From contig CM034603.1 of NCBI GenBank assembly GCA_020091685.1, forward strand, positions 10,832,683 through 10,896,682: a DNA stretch of 64,000 bases. Direction: 5' to 3'. The notes under the pieces are model-generated. The model was not told the DNA's origin. It ran no database searches and worked only from the letters and a program-made list of their open reading frames with translations. The DNA is from Lutjanus erythropterus (taxonomy: Eukaryota; Chordata; Actinopteri; Lutjaniformes; Lutjanidae). Below are positions 1 through 13,800 of the stretch, in pieces. The position numbers and the translations under genes are program-made. The first letter of the stretch is position 1, and every line of letters starts with the position of its first letter.

Positions 1-1832
1 TGGTTATTGTTGCCATACAACAATAGTTTATAATTCAACAGTTCTTGAGAATTCGGTCTAATCATCACTTACAAAAAACTTAAAATTACTGACACCAACA
101 CTTTAACTCCAGCTTTTCGGTGAAAATGTGAAAATTCTTTAAGGATGTTCTGTGTGAAATATATGTAATTTATGAAATTTTTTGTTTTGCTTTAATCTTT
201 TTACTTTCTAAACTTGCTCTGTGCCAGAAAACACCCTCGTCTCCGACAAAAATTCAGAACTTAAAAATGTGGTAAAGGCTTCAAAATCACTAACACTGCC
301 TACTGATCGGTGTAAAAATGTGCTATTAAATCATCATTGTTTTTAAAAACTTTTTTCATGAAAATGTCGACCCTTTAAAAAAAACTTTAATCACTAGGAG
401 GTTGACCCATTACAAGGTTTACAGCCAAGAGTTTGACCTTTTAAAATATATTTTCCAGCATAATTGAAGAGTAAAAATCTAAACGTTCAAGAATGAATGA
501 TGTATGTGAAATGATGCACAGAAAATATAAAGATATAATGTGCAAAGATCATTCACACTGCAAAAACATTATCGTATCTTTTTAAATGTCAGGATAGTTC
601 ATGTAGGCAGTCTGTTGTCTATATTTTGTTATTAGTTTAGACAGAGGTTCATGTGTGTTTCCCAATATGTTGCTGCTTGTCAGACTGCACTGTGTCAACC
701 TTGTTCATGTCACTTGATGTGAAGTGAAGTGATGCAGATAAGGATCAGAAAACCTTTCTGTATTAAACTCTCAGTACTGCCTCTACATTTGTTGTTTCCT
801 CTGTCTATATGTACTGTTTCTAGTTTCTACATGCCGCTGTGGCTTCACGGCGTATTAATGTCTATTGTTAATGACAGCCGCATATAGCAACAGTCTCAAA
901 GAGTTGGCAAGAAGCAGATGGCTCATTCTTTAGTTTGCTTTTAAAGCCGCTCCACATGCAAGCTGTATTTCTGACCCTCATAGCTGGCAAAGTGCCGCCT
1001 CCATATGGACAAACCCAGACGATAAGTTCCACAAAGTTTTGCCTGATGAAAATCTTTGATCTCAATGAAGCCCCCTTTTTTCACAAATGGTCAGTCATTG
1101 ATGCAAAGAATGTGATGCACTTTGGCTTGAGCTATCATCCACAGTTCACTTTTTAGTTGAAGAGTCTTTACGTCAAGACAATTTCAAGGAAACCACCACG
1201 CTGCTCGTCGTCTCCTCATTTCAGCAAATTAAATTTAAAGTTGCAGTTTGTTTGACATTATTCCTGAACTGTATGTACTGTGGGTGGGATGTGGACCCAA
1301 ATGATGCAGAGGAGGTTTTAAATCATGATCACTGAGTGTTGTTTGGTTTCTTCGCCTGTGACAGAGTTAACCACCTCACTCCACAGTAGATGAAGTTAAT
1401 ATGCTTGGTGGACCGGGACAAAAACAGCTTTGTGGAGTCATGCTAGTGATTTTGAACATATTTAGAAATAGAGATCACATTTCAGTTTCTTTTGTGGTGA
1501 CAGATTAAGCGCTCTTTGTATATTGTTTCTGTTTTTACAGCTATGACAGACAAATCTAAACTGTGTATGAGGGCGTGCATGTGTCCGAGACTGTTTGTAT
1601 CTCCATACCACAAAAATGTCTGATGGAGGCCTCATGCAGGCTTTTCAATGGATTTGCCAACTTTTCTGCTTTCTGCACGTGAAACTATTCAAGAACTGAA
1701 TTCAAACTGAACTGAAATTACACAGTTTTTTTCAGTTCCTGATGCTACTGTTTTAGCCTCCATTTATCTAGTCTCTATTTGGTGTTTAATCCCTGTACTG
1801 CTGCTAAATGTGTTTTGTTGAACATTTCTCAG
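1..1832. other. Region upstream of apbb1ip coding start
   Basis: AT-rich non-coding DNA, probably apbb1ip intron 1 or 5' flank. I see no coding exon, no clear promoter and no classifiable repeat. The untranslated first exon of apbb1ip is not recognisable. Confidence 0.5.
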
Positions 1833-1892
1833 ATGGACGACATCGATGCCATGTTCAGCACCCTGCTTGGAGAGATGGACCACCTCTCTCAG
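1833..1892 (+). CDS. apbb1ip: apbb1ip coding exon 1 (talin-binding helix)
   Basis: Codes residues 1-20, the hydrophobic talin-binding helix (MFSTLLGEMDHLSQ), followed by donor GTGAGT. The acceptor AG is immediately before the ATG, so the base context at -3 comes from an upstream exon that I could not locate. Confidence 0.88.
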
Positions 1893-4800
1893 GTGAGTTG
1901 TACAGCCATGCTGTGAGCTAAATGCTAATGTCAACAATCTAACATGCTGACAATGACAATGATAACATGCTGATGTTTAGCAGGTGTAATCTTCACAAGA
2001 TCCAATAGTCTAGCCTACTAGCATGCAAACATTTGCTGATTAGCATTGCACACAAAGATGAGCTGAGGCTGATGGGAATGTCATTAGTTTAGTGGGTATT
2101 TAAACTAAACCAAATCAACAGATTAAAATTTTGAACTGATGGTTGGAAAGTGAAGGGATCACTAAAATCATTACAGTTTATTCTGAAGGCTCATTTATGC
2201 TAAACATTAGATATGCATTCAGTACTCTAGGTTCATTTAATATCTGTGCACGTTTTCTGAGCGGATACGGAAAAAATGGAGCAGTATCCCCGGTAGTCAC
2301 AGAGCAGCGTAGCCAATATCATAACAAGCCAGGCACGACCACAGGACACGACAAATAAGTCGTAAATATCTGAAAGTATTGGAAAACTTGTCATCCATTG
2401 GTGTGTGAAAAGCTTTCCACATTTCGTGATGTATTTAATGGCTATATCGAGCACTGCTGTCGCCATGTTTGTTATTATCAGAGATTTCTGACTCTTTTTT
2501 GGGCTAACTTTTGACTCTGAACACTGCTCTCTAGTGGATGAATTGCTTCACAACCATTCCAACGTAAAGGACGCATGCAAGTATATGGGCAGTAACAGTT
2601 ATATCGTCTGAAATGGACGTAACTATTTTCATATGTTAAGGGTGCATTTATGAGCCTTAATGTTCCCGTTAATGTAAGTCAGAAAGTTCATGGTTTCTTA
2701 AGATATTTCAATCAAAACCAAAGTTGTTGACCCTCTGCTAATAGTAGAGGAAAAGAGTAGGGGTATCTAGGACAACTTCATCAAATGCAAGGTGAAGGAA
2801 AAAGAGGCTAAAGATCTAAAACTCCAGCATCACTTGTAGTACAAAGAACAACTTTATTGTTTGTTAACTTTTACCAGTGTGCTTTGGCTTGCAGCCTTCA
2901 TCACAGTCATCATGAAACACATCACAAACAACATAAATGTGGTGTGTATGTATCTTTGTGTTCTCACACCCCTCTGTCACAGCCAGCATGAAAATTCTCC
3001 AGCAACTTGCACTACAGTAGCTTTTCTTTGGGATCAAATCACATACCGTAGCCTTGGCTCCCCATGCACATCAGTGAGTCTTGGGGGCCCATGACCCTGT
3101 CACTGGTTCACCGGTTGTCCTTCCATGAGCCACTTTTGGTAGGCACTAACCACTGCATACTGGGAACAACTCACAAGACCTGTTATTTTGGAGATTTTTG
3201 ACCAGACTTTCAGATCCTTATGTTTGCCAATTTTTCCTGCCCCCAACTAGAAATGGGAAATACATCTGATACTGTCCAAAATGTGGTGTCTGGTATCAGC
3301 AAGTATGCAAGTCTACACACCGACCTGTGATTTATCAACCAAAACGGGAACTTGCCATTCCCTAGCAGCATCCCTTATACGAGATATCAGTCAAATCTTG
3401 TGTAAAAAAGAAAAACATTACTTAAACCACAAAGACTTCATCTGCAAAACAGTGTGATACATAATGATGAGAAAAGTCACATAAAGTTGTGTAACTAATA
3501 TGTATAAGGTTACGTTACATGAGATTTATTTTTGTGAAGATGTATTCAGTAGATTACTTTATTTTCCTCCATTCATTATTTTGAATCAACATAATTCAAT
3601 TGATGGTAACTACATTCTTTAATTTAGATCTGGAACTATAATATGGCTCTCACCTTATAAGCATGTAATGAAAGTGATGATTAAAGCTGGCGGAGTGATC
3701 TGTAAGAAGTAATGTGCTACTTTTGTTGTTGGTGTTAAGTTGTCCTACGGTTTGATTTGGACATTAAAGTGGATTTACACAGATGAAGCTGTTTCCGTGC
3801 TCACAGGCCTACAGTAGTTAAACTCAGTAACAAGTAAGTTTATTGTTACATTAAAGAGAACCCTGCCCTACACTGATGTCAACTCCAACATGAGCCCCAC
3901 GCTCCGCGGTACTACTCCCTCACTTGCCTTGTTCTTGGTATTGACTTGGTCTCAACCCCTCAAAGTCTTGGTCTTGTCTCAGTCTCAGTACAGTCTAGTC
4001 TTAGTCTTGACTTGGTCTCGATTTAGGTGGTCTTGACAACAACACTGATGAGACGTAAAAGTTTAGGTATGAAGAGTTAAAAAATGATATTGGAACATCT
4101 CTACTCCCAACACATCAAATTCAAGAGCTGGCTGCTCACTTGCTGCCTAATTATCCCAACTCGTGACCGGTACAAGATAATCAATATTATTCAGTTCACT
4201 TGTCTGTGGTTTTAATGTTGTGACTGATCAGTGTGCTGTACATCCCATCATGCATTTCATCTGGAATTGTGAGAAACAGCACTGTGATATCAAACATTAG
4301 TTGCATTCTTTCTCAAAACATGACCAGATGAGCTGAAGCTCTTACCCTCTTTACACTCTGAATGTTCCCATCAGTGCTTTTGAAGTAGGAACAGGTTACA
4401 AGAAGTGAATCAGACAAATCACTCAGTGTTTACCTCCGTAATCTGGACATTATCTGATTACACATGGCAGTCTTTGTTTTGAAACTGAGCATCAGACAGA
4501 AATATGTAAAGGCGACACTGAGATGTGAAATCATCGCATCTGGATCAGACCGTGGGCGATCGCTGCAGATTCCCTTAAGCACACATAAGCTGCTCATCAT
4601 ATGACTGCAGCCCGCCAAGAAAAACATTACACGCTTCTAACTGATGCAACTTCAGCCTGAGGCCCAAATCATTACTGTCCATTTCAAAATTCTCCTTGTA
4701 AGCTAAATGAGTGCAGCCCTGAGAATGGGATCAATCTTTAAACATGACGTCAGGCGTGCCAGAAAAAGGCCCTATATGTCACTTTGGCATGCGTCCTGTT

Positions 4801-7800
4801 GGAAAGCCATCACAGTGACAAACACCACTCCACAGACTATTACCAGAGTTAGCAAGAAAAGCATTTTGATTAAAGCAATGATCCTCCCTGAGTCTGAGAA
4901 ACAAAAGGATTTAAAGTAATTCCACTTATTGCCTTGATTGGGTCCATTCTCTGCCTTGGAGCCAGACGACGAAAAGGAGTGTTTTTCATCCCCGACTGGA
5001 GGAGCTCGGAGGTGTCATTTAGGCAGCAGCTCCAGCATGACGACATGTGTTTTCAGACACAGTCATCGGGGTTGAGCTGCGCGCTGGCAGGCATCGTTTT
5101 GTGTACAGGCTGGCAGTCTGCCCGGCTTGTTTATAGAATATGATTGAGCCTGTGGAGACTTCTGTTAATGATTACAAAATTACAGTCTGGATATCAGCCA
5201 TTTTCTTTGTGATATTCAGTTTCTTTAATAGGGACACAAATTCACTGATTTATACAGCTTGTTCCAAAACAGAAAGAGAGACTGTACATCACAGTTTTGA
5301 TGAATCATTTTTTTTAATGACCTGACATATGATTTATTGTGTATGCATACAGTAAGCTGAATGCAATGTGTTCCCTATTATTGTTACAGCTTGAAAACAG
5401 AGCCTGATAAAGTGCGGGGAAACAAAATCACTGATAAATAACAGACTAGTGTAACATAATTTCAGTTCGGTTCAGTGGAGTTCAAGGACACATATGGCTC
5501 ACTTTGATTTTTGAGGCTGGTCTTCAATTACAAGTGTTATCTGACTTCATAAACTGTGGCTTCTGTCAATGACGGGACCCCTGTGTAAAATGTATTTTCA
5601 ATCATTTAATTTTTCACAATATACAGCTGTCATTTATAGGTGTGGACAAGACAGTGAGATGTTGTTAATTAACCACCTCACGTTTCTTGGTTGCAGAGTT
5701 TAGCACCTGGGGCGGACACACCAGATGTGGTTCCTGAGAACACCTTCTCCATTGGCTTCACAGACCTGAATGGTGAGTGCTCATTTAGATGATGACGCTG
5801 TCATCTGAAGAAGTCTGACCCATGTGCTGGATTTTTGGAGCCAGTAGGGAGCAAAAACTGCTGATATCTATACATCAGCTATATAGATATTATTCATACA
5901 GGATGTAGATAAACACATTTTTTGCAGCGACTCCAAAAATGAGCTTATGAAAAAGATGTGTTTGCACTTTATTGTCCTATTGTCCAAAATCACATGAAAT
6001 GGCGCTGAAACAGCATTCAAGATGCTATTGTGTGCACACAAAATACAATTTGATCCCACGTTTTGGTCCATTTGTGCACACAACATGTGTAGAGAGCCAG
6101 CACAACAAGCAGCCTTGTTTATCTGAGTGCTGAGTAATGGGAAAGTTAATTGTTAAGGACAGTTCAAGCATAGAGGCTGTATTATGTGATTTTCTTGTGG
6201 TTGGTTAGTAAAACAAACATCCAGTGGAGGAGAAGTGAATAGCAGCAACAGGCAGGAGGGACTGCGACTGCCAGAAAGATGGTTGTGTTGACCAGGTAAA
6301 CTACAGTTCACAGTCCGCTGCATCAGCACCTCTGCTGTCTGCAGCCGCAAGAAAAACAAAGACGGGACCAGAACTAACATAATACAGTCTCTGTTAACTC
6401 ATAGTTCTTCAGAAATAATGTTTTCCTTCTTTGAAGTGTCTTCATAATACCATTTTTAGATCTTATTTTTTCAGTCAAGCTTTAATGAGGCTGTCCCAGA
6501 ACAACCACAGTCTTTAGCTGCACCTTCACTACAGCTAAAGGCCTTGTTCACTGGTACCTCCTCACTGTTAATGATGGAGAATCAATAGCCGTTTCATTTT
6601 GCCCAAACAGATTTGACATGCCGGTCCAGGGATTGAACTATGTGAACACTCTAAGGTTGCCTCCATAATCTCTCGCGACAATTCCCTTTTCTCCTCAGAG
6701 TCTCTTAATGAACTGGAGGAAAACGACCTGGATGCTCTGGTGGCTGCCCTCGGATCAAAATCAACCCAGAATACCAGCAGTGGTTCAGATAATCAAACTG
6801 CAACACCAGCCAGGACTCAGGAGTCTGAGCCAGAGGCTGCTCGTCCCCCAAACACAGCTGAACCCTCTGGAGCGCCACAGATGGTAAAATCTGTCTCTCA
6901 CTGAAGGTCAAGTTGTAATGACAAAATATTAATTGTCCACATTTTGTGCTTTCAGTGCCAACCCCAGACAAAGGCAGACAAGATTAAATTGGCCCTGGAG
7001 AAGCTGAAAGAAGCCAAAGTGAGGAAGGTAAATCAGCTGTTTTTTGTGTCTTTCTTCACTGTGCAGCTCCACAGTTGAAGCAACTGAACTCGCTGCCTGT
7101 CTTAGCTGATAGTGAAGGTGCTGATGAATGACGGCGGCTCCAAGACACTGATGGTGGACGAGAGACAGACGGTCCGAGAGGTTCTGGACAAACTGTTTGA
7201 GAAGACACACTGCGACTGCAGCATCGAGTGGAGCCTGTGTGAAACCAACCCTGAGCTGCAGATTGGTAAGAAGAGCACACACACATGATGTACCTGCACT
7301 CAATCATGCACAGGCATGTAGCACTGTTGCACACATGTGCTCTGTCAAAGGCAGGGTTCTCATCATTTCAGAAAGAGGCTTTGAGGACCACGAATATCTG
7401 GTGGAGCCGCTGTCTGCGTGGACTCGCCACACCGAAAATAAAATCTATTTTGTGTCAAGACCTCAGAAGTATGTGATGTTCACAGACCCTCAGGTGAGTA
7501 TGAGCGAGTAACTCTGCATGCATTTTCTTCTCGCCAGAGTTGTGATTGTGTGGTTTAATGTTTAGTCACTAATTGGACTGTGCTTTTCTCACCGTGAAGT
7601 TATTTTACATGTGGAAGAAGAAGAAAGAGTGTTTGAGCGGGATTAACGATCAAGCCAAACAACTCTTACTCAAGGTCAGTTACCGTAAGACGCTCTCACC
7701 TTACCTTATTACTGGAAGTTGCTGTTCATCATTACACAAGTTCACAAGCTACACATGCAGAACTCTAACTTTCATCTTTCTATTCTCCAATGTCCAAAGT

Positions 7801-10800
7801 TTTATTGGATCATTAAAGATAATCATTATGGTTTGTACCTCCCTCCTAAACCTAAACACTAAAATTCAACTTGGAATTATTATTTTTTTTATTAGTTGCC
7901 TCCCCTGTAGGGTTGGCATATGATGATGTCCCAATGAAACATCGCAATGGACAATGATGTTGTTGCTGAGTTTAACAGGGTCTTTGTCTTAATTGTGCTG
8001 CAAAGGAAGAAGAAAAAAGAAAATAATAAATGGGACATGGAGATGTAGCACAAAAAACAGCAGCAACATTTTTTTTCTTTTTTATTTTCCCTCCCATATG
8101 TTAAAACTGGAATTTAGGTAGTAACTCTATGATAACTCTGAAGGGACACACTGGCATTGTCCATCAGGCCAACCTTCTCCCCCAGTTATTGTTAATGATT
8201 AATTTAAAAAAATTAGGATGTGGGGAATGAACTTTTCTCAGCTTTGAAAGTGAGGCGAGCTAGAAAAAGTTTGAGATATGAATCTCTTTAATTCTGATAT
8301 ATTTCTCAGCTGCTAGAATGATGATCTTATAATATCTGACATGCAATTTTTAAGGTTACGGTCAGCATCAAGTATGATACCCAGGTTACTAACTTGCTCA
8401 CTGGCTTTTAGAGTGTGTGATGAAATTATAGACCCAATTATCTACTGTATGTCAGTAATTCATTTTATCAGGCTGCCAACTGGGCCGAAGTTGTTGGGAT
8501 GAAGAGAAATATAGAGCTGTCTGTCGTCTGCATATGTTCTGTTTCTTTAAGATATTATTAAGTAGGATTGTGTTATTAGATTTAAAAAAGTAGTGGGCCA
8601 GGTATCGACCCTTGTGGGACTCAAGGAGAGAGAGTTTGGCACTCTTCTAATTTCAAATTGTGAATGGACACTAAGAAGCTCCTATATTTAAACTTGGTGG
8701 AGAACCAGTTTAAAGCGGCGCCTGATAATCTGATGGTGTCATGGAGTCTGTGAATTAAAATTTGAGCTTAATATTCTTGACTCAACTTGCCATTATAAAG
8801 TTAGAAAATCTAAAATCAAAGCTCAGTTCTCATTTTAATGATACCACTCCTGCAGTAAGGAACGGGTACAAGAGAGCAGAGCATAAATTAAAAAAGTGTC
8901 CTGGTCTGTCGAAATACTAAAAAAAACGTGTGTCAAAGCAGATACAAATATTTTTTTCTGGTATTAACTTCAAACACTGCCACAGTCTTATTTAACACAA
9001 TAAATACAGGACTTAACTCTGCAGCTACAAATTGCCCTGAAGGTTTTTTTTATTTACAAAACTAACACTTTACAGTCCCACATGCTCTTGGAGGGCAATG
9101 AGGATGGACAGGCCCTTCAGTGGTTTGGAAAAGCACTTTGGTCAACATTTGTTGTGCTCTATAAACAGTTTGGGCTGACTCAATAAAAAGTGCATTGTTT
9201 TAGAAACTGAAGAGACCATCTATTTTTTTTCTCTCTCTCGTAGTAATTTCTGTTTTGAATTAATCTTTGTCCTCTGACCCTGCAGGAGCATTTCGGAGGT
9301 TCTGCTCTGATCGTTCCTGATCTTGAAGGCACACTGTACCTAAAGGAAGATGGGAAAAAGGTTTGGAAAGCACGCTACTTTGTGCTCAGGGCCTCCGGCA
9401 TCTACTATGTACCCAAGGGAAAAACAAAGGTTTGAGACCAAATAAGTTTTTAACAATGAAAACAGCGTAAGTGTGCAAGTTCATGGTGACACCAATGTAT
9501 TGTTGCTCTAGAGACAACTAGTAGGTGAGAGATTACATTTAGCCACCTGTGTGGGTGAAACCACGACCCACACATCAGCCTGGAGAAAATTCTGGTGGGC
9601 ATGACAGTGAAAGTGGTAAATATTCAGTTATGGTTATATGTCTTGAGGTTTGGCACCATGCACAGGAAAAAAAGACCCACTTTATCAGCATCTTATTCAG
9701 TGTCTTAGCTTGTAGCAGCTGTCAGGTATTTTTGTCTGCATTTTACCACCCACACAAACCGCTCAAAGCATTGGCAAGTATGCAAAAGGGTGTGAATTTT
9801 CGTTACCAGATGTTATTTTTGGTAATGTTTTGATGTTAACAAGATCAGATCAGGTGTTGTACATTTACACAAACTACATATAAATGTTACTTTTTAACTA
9901 AGTTCATATTCCATTTGACTCTTTGACGTGGATTGTTTTCTTGCTGAGACTTAGATGAGAAGATTGAAACTCTGCCACTCTCATCTCTGTACACCAAATA
10001 TGAGGCTGCAGCCTGCAGTTGGTTGGGTTAGCTTAGCATAAAGCCCGGGAAACAGCTTATTTGTTTGTTTATTTTGTTCAAAAAAGCAAAATGTCAAAAT
10101 GATAAGTGGTATTTTTATGCCAAGCTATTCTCTGTAAACAGATATCTGCATATGAAAGCATTCTGGTCTCCATCTGCAGCCCATCTTTTGTCCATTTGGT
10201 AAAGATTTAGCTTTTACTGGATTTTTAATTAATCTGCATTCATATGCAGATACCTAAAATGTCCATTCTTGCATGCTAAGTTTGCTAACTGGACCGTGAA
10301 CAAAGACTGGCGCCCGGAAGAGGAAGTCTTGGCTCAGATATCCATTTTCCATTATCTGGATATCCACTGGCCGTGCTGGAAGCCCTGAAATATTGTCCGT
10401 TTCCCCCCGTATGCTGTTAGGCACATAACTCTTTTATTTATTCCTCCTTTATTGCTTTCCTTTTCTGGGTATGAAAAGTAATTAGTTACATTAGTTATTA
10501 TATTGCTCCCTTAATTTTGTTGTTTTGTTGTTGGTGACCATATTGCGCTCCAAAATTGAAAAAGTTGATCCAGTGAACTGCTGAAGCTTTTGTTGTGAGC
10601 TGTCCAGATGTCCAGCTGTGGCGTGAATCCATCATCACGTATCCTCTGTTGAAGTAGCAAGTAAATGTCTTTCTCTATGACGTTATTTTTGTGGGTATTT
10701 TCTCTATTTATAATGCATCAAAGTGATAAAGTTCTTTTTTTTTTTTAGCTTTTTGGCTTAACCCCGTACACTACTTGTTAATGGGTTAAGTGATATTATT

Positions 10801-13800
10801 ACAGTAACTACTGAGCAATGTGTTGTTAGTCAACACGGCAAATAACATATTGAGCTTTAAAGGTATTAGTAGGCATATTTTTACATTTAGAAGGTGCCGG
10901 GCTGAACGATTCCCTGTTTCCTGTCTTTGTGCTAAGCTAACCAGCTACATATTGGACAGACAGGGGTGGTATCACTCTTCACATCTAACTATTGGAAAGA
11001 AAAACAGTAAGTGTCTTTCCCAATATGTCAAACTATTGTTTTAAAAACATGTCTGCACTTATGTGTTGACACAAGTTTTTTTTAATACAAACTTTTACCA
11101 ACTGTCTTGTTGAGGAGAAAATTAAAAGAAAGAGATGGATGAGAGAAGTACGGCAGCATTCCTTAAATGAGGAGACATTTCCCAAGAGAGTTTTTTCCCT
11201 GTGTGAAGTCTATGATGTCTTACATCTGAGCGCTCAAGCGTAGCAGAAAGCAGAAAGGCATGAGGAAGAGCCGCTGAAATGAAGATGGACAGTGCGAATT
11301 GAGGCCACGCCGCTGTTAAAGAGAAACATGTCGTACTGTCACTGAGACAGAGCAGAAAAACGCCGCCCATTTCGGCTAACTCCAAAAAAAATCATCCAAG
11401 AGGGAGAAATAGATCGAGGGGAAACTGTGTGAGGCAGATGTGCAAATGGCAAACATAAAGAGAGCTGCAGGAATCATGTGAGGCCAAGGACACATGGACG
11501 AAGATCTGGAAAGGATGGTTCATTAAACAGGGGGAAAGAGAACTGGCCAAAAAGCAGACAGAAAAGCATCAGTGATGTTCGACAGCAATTTGAAATTGAA
11601 ACAAAAGCTACTGTCATCTATGAGGAATAAATAAGTGCAGCTGTGATGATCAGGCGGGCAGAGCTGGAGAAAAGATGGGAGATGGAAGAAGAAAAGTGGT
11701 GTAAAACGGTGCAAGTCAGGAAGAAAACCTTACAGACGTCAGAACAGAAAGTCAGAACAACAGTCCCTCTCTGTGGGTCACCTCCACTTCCAGGAAGCTT
11801 CGCTTTGTAGTGCCAGCGAACAACAGCATCTTTGTCAGTGTGGTTTAATGTGTGAACATGATGTGTCTCTGCTTTAAATAAAAAAATGAAAGGAACGCTG
11901 AAATGCTTTAGAGAGAAAAACAACATCTTTTCTTTGACGTGGGGCTCAATTGTTGACCTTCTTTGAATTTGAAATAAAGACAATGGCCTCACATTGAATT
12001 GCTGCCTTTGAAGTATCCTCATATTTAATACCCACCATACAATGAGATTGAGAAAATGTGTTTCTTCCACACAACACGCTAAAAACAACCAGAGCTTCAA
12101 GACGAAATAATGAACAGTCAGCATTTAGCTACTCTAATTTATGTTACCTCTTAAAAGTCACTAAAAAACTGTTCTTTTTAACGTTAAAAATATTTAAAAA
12201 TTTATCACCACGTGTTAATTACTGTATGTTTTATACAAACTTATTTTCATGTGATTCCAATATGTCAATTATTCAGATTTTTTGTGCACTACACATTTGC
12301 AGGATAGGAGACTTATTATAATATACTATATAAGCACCTCAGTTAGTCCAGACTTGTACTTAACAATGAATCGGGTCCACATTACGATTTCAACCTGTCT
12401 TTGTTTTTGTCTCTGTCCTGCAGTCTTGCAGTGATCTGGCCTGCTTTGTCCGTTTTGAAAAAGTCAACATCTACACCACCATCGACTACAAACAGAAATA
12501 CAGAGCTCCCACCAACTTCTGCTTCATACTAAAGGTGAGCTCAACAAATGTGATCACCAAAGGTTTCATGAGGTAAAGGCACCACAGTGTATCAGCTGAG
12601 TGGATGGTACATGTTTTCTCTCTATGTTGAAAAGCAACTTCAAGGATTTTTCCTCATTTTTATTTCATAATCTGCATCAGTTTGAATAACTAAATGGCTG
12701 CATTACAAAATTAGCACCTGGAAAAAAGTGGTCCTGGAGAGTAGAGAAAAATTAAGGCAGACAACTTTTTTTTTTTTCCAAAGGTCATAATTGTAAACAC
12801 ATGAAGGAATTATTGAAACAAGATTTTTCTTTCTGAAAAATGGTCTACAATACTGTCAAAGCTGTTTTGAGCACTCGAGGGTCCGGTCTTCTCAGAGTTG
12901 TTTGTAAATGCAGCCCAAAGCGGGTTGTAAAGAAACTGATAGTCAACAAGTACTTTTATAGAAAGTTAAAAAGAACTTTGAGCGTTCAAGAGGGCATGAA
13001 ACCATTGTGACACTTTTAGTTGCCCTTTGTCATTTAACACATTTTAATGTAGGCCAGAGGCCGGCCTGACCAGAGTGAAGCGCTGCTGCTGCTGCTGCTG
13101 CTGCTGGTGGTTTGTGTGTATCTGTGTGTGTTTTTGTCTCCTTTTCGCAAGTCTTGTGATACCAGACAATCACAGATCTCACTTCCTACCGTTTGTCTCG
13201 GAAATCCTAAATGCAAAGTAGCTGCAAGAACGGCAGTGAGAACAGTCGCTAACAAACCACCAAGAACACACCTGAGGCTGCAACTAATGATTATTTTTAC
13301 AATTAATAAATCAGTCAGTTATTTTCTGGGGTAATCTGGGTAGTTGTTTGTCTATAAAATGTCAGAAAATAGCAAAAAGAAGTAAAGAAAAAAGAGTAAA
13401 GAACCCAGAAAATATTCACATTTGAGAAGCTGAAATAAGAATTTTTACATTTTTCATAAAAATTACTCAAACCGATTAATCAATTACCAAAGTAGTTGGC
13501 AATTAATCATCAGAATAATCGGATGCAGATCCTGACACACTTTACAGGAAGAGATGCTCTTCCCCCATTCTCCTCAGAACCAATATGAAGTGCTGCTGAA
13601 AAGGCTGTTTTAGGGTTAAGACTTGGTTAGGGTTAGACTAAAGTTGAAGTTAAGGTTAGGGGGGAAGGGTCAGGAGTTAAAACTGTGGTTTTGATGATGA
13701 TGCTCTGTTAAATGACACTTAATCCACTTCACAAGACTTTGTTTACATCGAACATGAGCATACACCGAATGGAAGGCTGACTATGATGACAGCGTAACGC

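Larger units (their letters stand above)
1893..5696. other. apbb1ip intron after coding exon 1
   Basis: Holds a common fish dispersed repeat from about 1912 (ATGCTAACATTTGCTGATTAGC-like text and GCTGATGGGAATGTCATTAG), split by an inverted-repeat element at 2186-2658. Also a degenerate CTTGGTCTTGACT-type simple repeat at about 3930-4045. The rest shows no gene. Confidence 0.55.

Noticed and set aside
7197..7511. 104-codon + strand open frame
   Set aside because: Reads partly out of frame through apbb1ip exon 5 and the intron; only the exon 6 part is real coding.
11618..12124. 168-codon reverse open frame in apbb1ip intron 8
   Set aside because: No recognisable family, compositionally like intron, and no support from splice sites.
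13083..13106. (CTG)8 run
   Set aside because: Short intronic triplet run; no reason to infer function or instability.
13612..13665. GGTTAGGGTTAG-like text (also near 31973-32015) resembling telomere repeats
   Set aside because: Too short and degenerate to be an interstitial telomere; more like simple-repeat drift common in fish.
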